Source: Terebella lapidaria
Taxonomy: Eukaryota > Annelida > Polychaeta > Terebellida > Terebellidae
Direction of reading: 5' to 3'
Assembly: GCA_949152475.1 (NCBI GenBank)
Contig: OX424562.1
Coordinates: 37,744,157 to 37,808,156, forward strand
Length of the DNA: 64,000 nt
The position numbers and the translations under genes were made by a program. The notes under the pieces are model-generated. The model ran no database searches. It saw nothing but the letters and a program-made list of their open reading frames with translations, and was not told the origin of the DNA. The first letter of the stretch is position 1, and each line of letters starts with the position of its first letter. Positions 19,765 through 27,284 of the stretch are shown here, piece after piece.

Positions 19765-22002
19765 GTGAGAGCAGAGAGTGTCCGTGAAGCAGAAGGAGTA
19801 CTAGAAATGCCACAGGAGCCTACTGAGAAAAGACCTTGGCTGATAGGGAGAACTTTATCCCGGATAAAGCAAGGAACAGTCCCGGTTCGAGTGATCAATG
19901 TGATGGCGGAGCCGGTAATCATCAAGAAAGGAGCGCAGTTGGCGACAATGACCACCTTAGCAGCCGGTTGCAGTGTTGTGCCGTTGGCGGAGCGGAGCAG
20001 GAAGGTGCAGATTTCCACGGAGTCGGAGGCCGGGCGGAATTGGAGCGGGTACGAGAAGCTGCGGCAGTTAGCAGAGCAGACCCAGGCAGCAGTGCCGAGT
20101 CATTTCCGCGAGAGAGTAACCGACCTCCTATTTCGGAATAAGCCGACCTTCAGTAATGATGCCGGAGAACTGGGGCAGACCAACGAGGTACAACATCAGA
20201 TAAACACGGGCAGTCATCGGCCGATTAAGCAGCCGACCAGACGAATTCCGCCGGACAAGAGAGAGCTGGTGAGCAGTCTAATTCAGGAGATGAAAGACAA
20301 GAACGTCATTGAAGAAAGTAGCAGTCCTTGGGCTTCTCCGATTGTTCTGGTGAAGAAGAAGGATGGGACCACCCGGTTCTGTGTCGATTACCGGCGGTTA
20401 AATGCAGTCACGGAGAAAGATGCTTATCCGTTGCCGAGAATAGATGACACCATAGCAGCCTGTGCAGACGCCAAGTGGTTCTCCACTCTCGACCTGACCA
20501 GTGGATACTGGCAGGTCGGGATGGATGAAGACGCCCGGAAAAAGTCGGCCTTCTGTGTTCCTGGTGGCCTTTACCAGTTCAAAGTCATGAGTTTCGGCTT
20601 GTGCAATGCTCCGGGTACGTTCGAGCGGTTGATGGAGAAGGTGTTAGGCGGACTGTCCTGGAAGACCTGCCTCATATATCTGGACGACATCATAGTCTAC
20701 AGCAAGACCCTGGAGGATCACACCCGTGATCTTCAGGAGGTTTTCAACAAGCTGAGAGAGGCAGACCTAAAAGTCAAACCGTCAAAATGCAAGTTCTTCC
20801 AGCCGGAGGTGTCTTTCCTAGGTCACATTGTCGGCAGAGACGGTATCCGTACCGACCCGGCAAAAACGGAGGCAGTACGGAAGTGGCGGACACCCACCAA
20901 CCTGACGGAGCTGCGCAGTTTTCTGGGGCTATGCTCCTATTACCGGAAGTTCGTGCCGAAGTTCTCCGAGATTGCAGCGCCGCTGAATCACTTGACGGAA
21001 AAAGGGGTGCAGTTCCGGTGGCAGACGGAGCAAGAGCAGGCATTTGCAGAGCTGAAGAACCGCCTAGTATCGGCACCGATACTCGGGTACCCAAGGGAGC
21101 AAGGCCGATATATCCTGGACACGGACGCCAGTGACACCGGGTTGGGAGCAGTACTATCACAGAAGCAGGGCAACCAGGAGAGGGTGATAACCTACTTGAG
21201 CCGCAGTCTAACCAAAGAAGAACGGAGATACTGTGTCACCTGGAAGGAGCTCCTGGCGGTTGTGTTTGCGGTACAGAAGAATAAGCAGTACTTGCTGGGA
21301 CGACACTTCCTTCTTCGCACGGATCATGGCAGTCTTACCTGGCTGATGAATTTCAAGGAGCCCCAGGGGCAGGTAGCCCGGTGGATTGAGCTCCTGAGTG
21401 AGTTTCATTTCGACATCGAACATCGTCCGGGGCAAATCCATAATAACGCGGATGCCTTGTCCAGATCCCCGTGCAGCCAATGCGGAAAAATCGACTGGAA
21501 ACAGGCCAAGATAGACGCCTGGAACTACGGAGAAAGGATCCGGCAGACACGAAGTGAAGAAACTCCTCAGCCCAAGCCAAGGAAGGGGGGACGCTGGAAG
21601 CGGTCACGGAGATCGGACGGAGAAGCAGAACTGACGGAGAAAGCAGCGTCCCGGATGCTGGTTGCGGTTGCGGTGACGGAGAAAGCAGCGTCCCGGAAGC
21701 CGGTTGCGGTGACGGAGGAAGCAGCGTCCCGGAAGCCGGTTGCGGTTGCGGTGACGGAGAAGGCAGTTCCAGGAAAAGTGGATGCGGTTGCAGAGCAGAT
21801 TAGACTGGCGGAAAATGCGGACCAGGATACTGTGCTGGGGCAGAAATATCGACCAGATGATTTGCGGAGAATGCAGCAAGCAGAACCTTGGTACCCACTG
21901 GTGACGTCGCTGATCGACGGGAGCGGTACAGCTGGCAGTGCAGACTTTTCCAGCATGAGCAGCGAGGAGAAAGTGCTCCAGGGATGCGGAAGACCTTGCT
22001 GA
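19765..22002 (+). CDS. gypsy-2 pol: reverse transcriptase and RNase H
   Basis: A 745-residue ORF copies element RNA to DNA. After a linker it shows INTGSHRPIKQPTRRIPP, ASPIVLVKKKDGTTRFCVDY, LDLTSGYWQVGMDE (first Asp) and SFGLCNAPGTFERLM. CLIYLDDIIVYS is the catalytic YLDD box, and SFLGLCSYYRKFVPKFSE follows. RNase H follows with YILDTDASDTGLGAVLSQ, TYLSRSLTKEERRY, LRTDHGSLTWLM and FHFDIEHRPGQIHNNADALS. Past RNase H come tandem 12-14-residue repeats (TEKAASRKPVAV-type, four units). The frame ends at 22002 and integrase continues in another frame. The RT and RNase H look intact. Confidence 0.92.
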   Translation: MRAESVREAEGVLEMPQEPTEKRPWLIGRTLSRIKQGTVPVRVINVMAEPVIIKKGAQLATMTTLAAGCSVVPLAERSRKVQISTESEAGRNWSGYEKLRQLAEQTQAAVPSHFRERVTDLLFRNKPTFSNDAGELGQTNEVQHQINTGSHRPIKQPTRRIPPDKRELVSSLIQEMKDKNVIEESSSPWASPIVLVKKKDGTTRFCVDYRRLNAVTEKDAYPLPRIDDTIAACADAKWFSTLDLTSGYWQVGMDEDARKKSAFCVPGGLYQFKVMSFGLCNAPGTFERLMEKVLGGLSWKTCLIYLDDIIVYSKTLEDHTRDLQEVFNKLREADLKVKPSKCKFFQPEVSFLGHIVGRDGIRTDPAKTEAVRKWRTPTNLTELRSFLGLCSYYRKFVPKFSEIAAPLNHLTEKGVQFRWQTEQEQAFAELKNRLVSAPILGYPREQGRYILDTDASDTGLGAVLSQKQGNQERVITYLSRSLTKEERRYCVTWKELLAVVFAVQKNKQYLLGRHFLLRTDHGSLTWLMNFKEPQGQVARWIELLSEFHFDIEHRPGQIHNNADALSRSPCSQCGKIDWKQAKIDAWNYGERIRQTRSEETPQPKPRKGGRWKRSRRSDGEAELTEKAASRMLVAVAVTEKAASRKPVAVTEEAASRKPVAVAVTEKAVPGKVDAVAEQIRLAENADQDTVLGQKYRPDDLRRMQQAEPWYPLVTSLIDGSGTAGSADFSSMSSEEKVLQGCGRPC

Positions 22003-22054
22003 AAGTCGACGGCGTAGTCACCGGAAATGGAAAACGGCAGAAGGAACCAGTCGA

Positions 22055-23254
22055 ATGCAGTTAATAACCCCGAAGGAGCTGAGACAGGAGATTTTCCGTC
22101 TGGCCCATCAGAGCCGGACGGGAGGACACCTCGGAAGCAGAAGGATGGCGGCTAGCATTCGGAGGCGGTATTTCTGGCCGGCTATGATGCGGGACATAAA
22201 GCAGTGGGTGCTGAGCTGTGACGAATGTGCGTCAAGAAGTATGCAGAACTTGAAACGATCTCCGATGCAGAAATACCGGGTTGGAGCGCCCATGGAGAGG
22301 GTGGCTATGGACGTGATGGGTCCATTACCTAAATCCACCAGGGGGAACCAGTACATCTTAGTAATCGGTGATTACTTCACCAAGTGGGTAGAGGCCTACC
22401 CGATGCCGAATCAGGAAGCGGTGACGGTTGCGGACATATTCATCAACCAGTTTGCAGCGCGGTACGGCATCCCGATGGAGATCCACACCGACCAAGGCAG
22501 AAATTTCGAGTCCGACTTGCTGAGAAATGTGTGCAGAATCCTGGGGATTCACAAGACACGGACAACCGCTTTCCGACCTCAGTCGGACGGTTTCATTGAG
22601 AGATTCAACCGGATGCTGCAGCAGATCCTGAGCCTGTTCGTAAGCGAGCGGCAGACCAACTGGGATCAGCTAGTTCCGATGGTGATGGCAGCTTACTGGA
22701 GTACCCCGCAGGAGACAACCGGGCAGAGTCCCAATTTGCTGATGCTGGGCAGAGAAGTCAACACTCCGGTAGAGTTACTGATTGGCAGGCCTCCGGGCGA
22801 ATCGACAGCAGAAGTAACAGAGTATGGCAGTCAGCTCCGGGAGCGACTAGAAGCAGTATACAAGGCGGTTCGAGCGAAATCTGGCAGAGAGATGGAACGG
22901 CAGAAGAAGCTGTACGACCGGAGCAAGGTCGACAATCAGTTCCAGCCAGGAGACCGAGTGTGGATGGTGGTCAAAACACGGAAGAAGGGCAAGGCACCCA
23001 AGTTGCAGAGGAAGTGGAGCGGTCCAAAGCTAGTGCTGAGCAGATTTACCGACGTGACCTACGAGATTGCAGAGAGTGAAACTCGGCAGAAGGTGGTTCA
23101 CTTCGATTTGCTGAAACCGTATAATGGTGTCAAGCATCCGAGATGGATGAAGCAGAGAATGGCGGATTCCTGGAGGCAGACGGAGCCGCCGAAGCAGAGT
23201 AGTGTTCCGGAGTCGGAACAGACGGTCTCTGAGTCGGATACGGACTCGGAGTAA
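22055..23254 (+). CDS. gypsy-2 integrase
   Basis: The frame is open from about 21985; the first ATG is at 22055. It shows the zinc motif (H in LAHQSRTGGHLG, then SCDECASRS). All three catalytic residues are in place: Asp in VAMDVMGPLP, Asp in EIHTDQGRNFES, Glu in SDGFIERFNRML. The C-terminal part has QFQPGDRVWM and KWSGPKLVLSRF, a GPY/F-type domain used in targeting or multimer formation. The tail is acidic (SESDTDSE). A +1 frame change separates it from RT/RNase H at about 21960-22002. By motif this integrase could be active. Confidence 0.9.
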   Translation: MQLITPKELRQEIFRLAHQSRTGGHLGSRRMAASIRRRYFWPAMMRDIKQWVLSCDECASRSMQNLKRSPMQKYRVGAPMERVAMDVMGPLPKSTRGNQYILVIGDYFTKWVEAYPMPNQEAVTVADIFINQFAARYGIPMEIHTDQGRNFESDLLRNVCRILGIHKTRTTAFRPQSDGFIERFNRMLQQILSLFVSERQTNWDQLVPMVMAAYWSTPQETTGQSPNLLMLGREVNTPVELLIGRPPGESTAEVTEYGSQLRERLEAVYKAVRAKSGREMERQKKLYDRSKVDNQFQPGDRVWMVVKTRKKGKAPKLQRKWSGPKLVLSRFTDVTYEIAESETRQKVVHFDLLKPYNGVKHPRWMKQRMADSWRQTEPPKQSSVPESEQTVSESDTDSE

Positions 23255-24023
23255 AGCCGCAGAGGACGAAGAAATATGGGAAGACGGAGTGAGCTGTAGA
23301 GCAGGAGAAGGAGATAGCTGAGACCCTGGTAAAACGTTGAGTTCCGGCAGAGAGCGATCGCAAGAAGTTGGAACCGTGAGCAAGTGCTGGTTCCGGAAGC
23401 AGGGCGGAGAAAGGAAGCAGAGCGGAAAGCGGTGCAGAGACCGGATAGAGACATCCTAGAGGTTCTGACTGGGTTGAGCGCATAGTCAACCAGTCCAGGG
23501 TAGCGGCCAGGGGTCCAGAAGAACCTGGGTTAGCGGTCTAGTATCTCCAGAGAAGCAGCTACACGTCTTCCGTATTCGGAGAATTAAGACGGAAAAGTTT
23601 TCCGGCTGTAGACATCCAACCGGAGTTTCCACTTAGCAGAGACAGTAAACCGGCTGCAGATCGACAGAAGCGGTGAAACATCATTCCAGATAGGAAGGGC
23701 CCTCCTTCTGGACAAGAATGTATGCAGTTTCCAGTGTCAACAAGCAGTAATACCAGTGAGCAGATATGCGATTGATGAAGCAGTACAGATGGCGGAAACG
23801 CCCAACTTGCAGTCTAGATGTTCGTCTGGCAGGCAGATTCAACTGGCTGAGACTCTATTCAACCCTCCTGATGGCAGAGATACTTCAAAATTGCAGATAC
23901 TTCGCTCGGAGAAGCAGTTGAAAGGGAGCCGGAAAAACCCGGAGAAGCCGGTTGAGCCGGAGACGGACACCTCTCGGTTAACGGTTGAGTTTTTGCATAA
24001 TTGTGACATCACTCCTGAGGCAG
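23255..24023 (+). other. Post-integrase spacer of gypsy-2
   Basis: About 770 bp with GCAG/CGGA-rich composition like the rest of the element. A short ORF at 23756-24055 has no known motif. No env-like signal peptide or transmembrane segment was seen. Confidence 0.5.
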
Positions 24024-24073
24024 CCAATCAGCGTGGAGCTTTTCCAGTCACGTGAGCAGAAAGGGTATAAAAG
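24024..24073 (+). promoter_or_regulatory. Internal promoter-like module 1 of gypsy-2
   Basis: CCAAT at 24024-24028, CACGTG at 24049-24054 and TATAAAAG at 24066-24073. Spacings are 25 bp from CCAAT to E-box and 17 bp from E-box to TATA (start to start). The LTR promoter uses the same three site types. An ORF with zinc fingers begins 258 bp downstream. Promoter activity is inferred. Confidence 0.6.
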
Positions 24074-24323
24074 GGCCTTGAAATCGGGCTCTGAGAGCAG
24101 TTGAAGAGCAGACCTCGAGCTGTGCACATCGCTGTTAAAGTTTGGCGGAATCGAATCAAGTCCAGTATTTTCCGGCTGCGGCAGATTTTGCAGTGAAAAA
24201 CGACTAAGTGTTTCCCGGAAGACCAGCAGTCCGGAGAAGCGGTGCAGCAGAAATGGTGCAGCAGAAGCGGTGCAGTAGAAGCGGTGCAGTAGATAGACAA
24301 CTTCAGTTTCCCGGCTTTCCGGA

Positions 24324-25241
24324 ATGGCCTACTCGGCGTTCCTTGGAAGACAAGATCGCGGCCGGAGCAGAGATTGGGCAAGCCCTCAGCCACTGGAGTA
24401 TAGCCGGCTGTGTAAGCGGTGTGACCGGATGTTCGAGAGTGAGACGGACAGGAGACGGCATGTGTGCCCAACCCAGAGGTATCATTGCTGTTTGTGTGCC
24501 TTCTACGGCAACCGAGCGAACGACCTTAGGCGGCATCTCCGGGAGATGCATGGTTGGAAGTACCCTTCCGGGAACCGTCCTCCTCAGGACGAAGCAACCC
24601 TCAGCCGTGTGGGAACCTTCGATTCGGCCTGGCGGGGAACAGCAACGCAGTCTCGGTGGAAGCGGTTCCGGAAATACTGCACACAGTCTCCTAGGGAGAA
24701 ACCAGTTCCGGAGACTTATGCGGACCAGCTTCCGTTCGGACCTGACTGGGATGCCGGAGCAGCCGCCCCCATCGGACAACCGGAGCGGTTAGATTTACCG
24801 GAATGGGCCAAGCAGAGGAAGACCAAGCAGAGGATTAGGAGGCGGAAATCCGTGCCAGGGAATACCGGCCTCCATCTCCCATTTCAGCGGCAGAGACTTC
24901 GGAGCCGGAGACGGATGAGTCGGAGTATGTTACGGCAGAGGAGGAATCCTGGACGGAAGCGGAGGCAGTGTGGCAGTAGTGGAGGCAGATGGCAGTGTGG
25001 CAGTAGACGGAGGCGGTTGGCAGTTTGGCGGAGACGGAAGAAGCAGTGGCAGTTAGCAGCAACAACACGGGGGAAAAAAAAAAAAAAAAAAAAATTATTT
25101 ATCCAAGAAGACCACCAGGAGGAGTTGCAGTTTGCTGAGCAGCCAATCATCAAGCAGATAAGTCAGTCACGTGACTTCCAGAGACTATCAAAAGGGGCAG
25201 ATAGCTGTTACCGGATGCAAAAGGCAGTTTGCTGTAGCTGA
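24324..25241 (+). CDS. gypsy-2 accessory ORF A (C2H2 zinc finger)
   Basis: A 305-codon ORF after the internal TATA. The N-terminal third has a degenerate finger (CKRCDRMFESETDRRRHVC, ending H-x-C) and a regular C2H2 finger (CCLCAFYGNRANDLRRHLRE with a final MH; C-x2-C-x12-H-x4-H). The rest is basic and low in complexity. A 21-A run (25074-25094) encodes Lys in this frame and makes the reading after it uncertain. A second frame across 24835-25000 reads an acidic stretch (SPISAAETSEPETDESEY), so a frameshift may already precede the A-run. The product may bind nucleic acid. No homologue is recognised. Confidence 0.6.
   Translation: MAYSAFLGRQDRGRSRDWASPQPLEYSRLCKRCDRMFESETDRRRHVCPTQRYHCCLCAFYGNRANDLRRHLREMHGWKYPSGNRPPQDEATLSRVGTFDSAWRGTATQSRWKRFRKYCTQSPREKPVPETYADQLPFGPDWDAGAAAPIGQPERLDLPEWAKQRKTKQRIRRRKSVPGNTGLHLPFQRQRLRSRRRMSRSMLRQRRNPGRKRRQCGSSGGRWQCGSRRRRLAVWRRRKKQWQLAATTRGKKKKKKKLFIQEDHQEELQFAEQPIIKQISQSRDFQRLSKGADSCYRMQKAVCCS
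25074..25094 (+). repeat. 21-base A run inside accessory ORF A
   Basis: An uninterrupted run of 21 A. It could be a slippage site, or the remains of a poly(A) tail from a captured transcript. Confidence 0.9.
25143..25194 (+). promoter_or_regulatory. Internal promoter-like module 2 of gypsy-2
   Basis: CCAAT at 25143-25147, CACGTG at 25168-25173 and TATCAAAAG at 25186-25194. Spacing is 25 bp, then 18 bp, almost the same as module 1. The TATA is imperfect. The next ATG in a zinc-finger frame lies at 25272. Confidence 0.5.
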
Positions 25242-25271
25242 GTCAACATCGACCCAAAGCAGAGAACCAGG

Positions 25272-25469
25272 ATGCCGAAAGTAAAGACAACACCCCGCAA
25301 GCCCCGCCCTCACCGGTGTGGAGACTGCAACCTAGAGTTCAAGAGCAAGCACATGTTGCTCCGGCATGTCACGGAGCAGCACACGAGTGAAGTCACCGTC
25401 TTCGCCTGTCCGCAGTGTGACCATTGGAGCAGACGGAAAGAGGGGACACAGAAGCATCTGCAGTCCTGA
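25272..25469 (+). CDS. gypsy-2 accessory ORF B, short C2H2 zinc-finger ORF
   Basis: From MPKVKTTPRKPRPHR it carries one full finger (CGDCNLEFKSKHMLLRHVTE with QH; C-x2-C-x12-H-x4-H). A second finger starts CPQCDHWSRRKEGTQKH, but a TGA at 25467-25469 falls exactly before its last His (the next codon is CAC, His). The next ORF continues in the same frame, so this stop probably splits one longer protein, unless it is read through. Confidence 0.6.
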   Translation: MPKVKTTPRKPRPHRCGDCNLEFKSKHMLLRHVTEQHTSEVTVFACPQCDHWSRRKEGTQKHLQS

Positions 25470-25475
25470 CACGCA

Positions 25476-27104
25476 ATGGACGCGAACCCGATTCGACTAA
25501 GGGTTGGCAGAGAGCAGTTTGAGGAGAAAAGCCTCCGGTCCAAGATGACCCCACGGAAAAGCAAGAAACCGGTAACACGGCTTGACCAGTTGTCGGATAC
25601 GGAGTCGGAGTCGGAGTCGGGAGGTTCGGTTTCGTCCCGGACCCGGTACCGTTCCGGTACCCAGTCGGTGGCCACACTAGCAGCCGACGTTTCGTCCACG
25701 GAGGCGGAGAGCAGTTCGGAAGAAGAAGCGGAGCTGAAAATTATGGCAAGTGAAGACGAGTTGCAAGAACCGGGAGACCCGAAGCCGGTTAAGCCGCCGG
25801 TGACCCGAAGTTCCTCCCGGAACACCTCCCGGAAAAACAGCCCGGACCCATCTCGAGGTACCGGAGTAGATCGAGACCGCGGAAAGAAGCGGAGTCGCAG
25901 CCGTTCGCCGGAGAAATCCGGCCGTCATCAACGCCGGGAATATAGGAAGGAGAGCCCGGAGCGCGCCAAGGACCGAGGCGGAGAACGTGGCCGAGAGGAG
26001 AAACGACACACCCCACCCAAGTCTTCAGGAGGCAGCGTCAAGGGAAAAGGCAAGGCGGTGTATGACTACAAGTTCCGGCTGCTGGAGGAAGGTTCCAGCG
26101 GAGCAGCGGCAGAAGTTGGAGTGGCGGACATTGCGGAAATGCAGAGCAGAGACGATGAGGAAGACAGTTTCCGGAGCCCACCTCTGAGAACGACTAGCAG
26201 TGGCAGAGCAGTGAGCAGCGTGATTGTCCGGCCCGGAGGTGGAGCAGAAAGCAGATCCAGCGGCCGAGACGATAGCAGAGCATATAGCAGAGCAGATAGC
26301 AGAGCAGATAGCCGAGCGGACAGCAGACCCATTGGCAGATCCGGAGGCAGACCGGAGACCAAAGCGGAAGGCGGAACCCGGAGCAGAGCTGTCAGTGAGA
26401 CGGAGACCCGAGGATCCACGGAGAGAACTTTACCGGCAACCATTCAAGCAGTAGCCGGAAGCAGAACCAGTTCAGCGGCTAGGGATGACGGAATGGAGTC
26501 TTCCACGTCTGACCGAAGCCATGCGGACGTGCTGAGAGCCCGGAGGAGTATCCTGGTAGATCAAGCCAGAGCTACACCCGGAATCCTGTCTCCGGTGGAA
26601 ACCCGGCCTCGACAGTCTTCCAGTGAGCGGTCCGGAAGGAGCCAAGTCCGAGCACCAACCCAGAGTCCACCTTACACATTCTACCCGTTTGGCGGTCCTT
26701 CAACTCAACCGTGTCCGTCCCACTGTTTCCCGGTGAATATTGGAGGAGGGAGTGCATCCGTCTTTGCACCTGCAGTCCCGGAGCATGCCAGATACTATGC
26801 AGTACGTTGGGGACCGGAGCAGATTGGTCCATCCGGGACGAACGCCTCAGGAATGGGTTCTACGTGCCACCCCAGTGGAGTCTACATGATCCCGATCTTC
26901 TTCCGGTTGATGCCAGAGGAACAAGCTTCGGACGACCGTTGGTACCACAGACCATTCCACCTCGTCCGCCGTCGGGGAGCAGTTCGCGCCGTGATACTGG
27001 TGGGCAGTAGTCGTCGCAAGTCGCCGCAAGTCGTCGCAAGTCAAGTCGGCGCAAGGAGAAGAAAGAAGAACCGTTTCCCGGATTCTAGTATAATTAAGAG
27101 TTAA
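25476..27104 (+). CDS. gypsy-2 accessory ORF C, Ser/Arg-rich
   Basis: A 542-codon ORF in frame with ORF B. It is hydrophilic, with alternating Ser/Glu and Ser/Arg tracts (SDTESESESGG, GKKRSRSRSPEKSGR), a tandem RADSR repeat near residues 270-285 and a Lys/Arg-rich C-terminus. A more ordered stretch (PFGGPSTQPCPSHCFPVNI, then YYAVRWGP) lies near residues 410-450. RS-rich tracts are typical of nuclear RNA-binding or splicing-associated proteins, but no RNA-binding domain is seen. There are no transmembrane segments, so it is not env. The function is unknown. Confidence 0.6.
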   Translation: MDANPIRLRVGREQFEEKSLRSKMTPRKSKKPVTRLDQLSDTESESESGGSVSSRTRYRSGTQSVATLAADVSSTEAESSSEEEAELKIMASEDELQEPGDPKPVKPPVTRSSSRNTSRKNSPDPSRGTGVDRDRGKKRSRSRSPEKSGRHQRREYRKESPERAKDRGGERGREEKRHTPPKSSGGSVKGKGKAVYDYKFRLLEEGSSGAAAEVGVADIAEMQSRDDEEDSFRSPPLRTTSSGRAVSSVIVRPGGGAESRSSGRDDSRAYSRADSRADSRADSRPIGRSGGRPETKAEGGTRSRAVSETETRGSTERTLPATIQAVAGSRTSSAARDDGMESSTSDRSHADVLRARRSILVDQARATPGILSPVETRPRQSSSERSGRSQVRAPTQSPPYTFYPFGGPSTQPCPSHCFPVNIGGGSASVFAPAVPEHARYYAVRWGPEQIGPSGTNASGMGSTCHPSGVYMIPIFFRLMPEEQASDDRWYHRPFHLVRRRGAVRAVILVGSSRRKSPQVVASQVGARRRKKNRFPDSSIIKS

Positions 27105-27271
27105 AAAATGGGAAACGGAACAAGCAAGATATCCGGGTACAGTGACGGTAAACTAGTTAAGAGATACCAGTACTCGGATCACGAAAACAGTTGTGTTTGA
27201 TTTTACGGACAGTTTAACGGTTGACAATTTGTATATATGTGATATTGATCTGTTCGGGACGAACAGAGTCT

Positions 27272-27284
27272 AAGGAAGGGGGAG
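27272..27284 (+). promoter_or_regulatory. Polypurine tract of gypsy-2
   Basis: AAGGAAGGGGGAG abuts the 3' LTR, as needed to prime plus-strand synthesis. Confidence 0.8.

Noticed and set aside
19478..19813. ORFs of Leu, Ala or Ser repeats opposite or beside the Gln-rich gag tail
   Set aside because: They are frame shadows of the CAG-rich tract that encodes the gag tail.
23255..27284. Possible env gene in the post-integrase region
   Set aside because: No signal peptide, no transmembrane helix and no fusion-peptide-like stretch in any of the ORFs; composition is RS-rich and zinc-finger.
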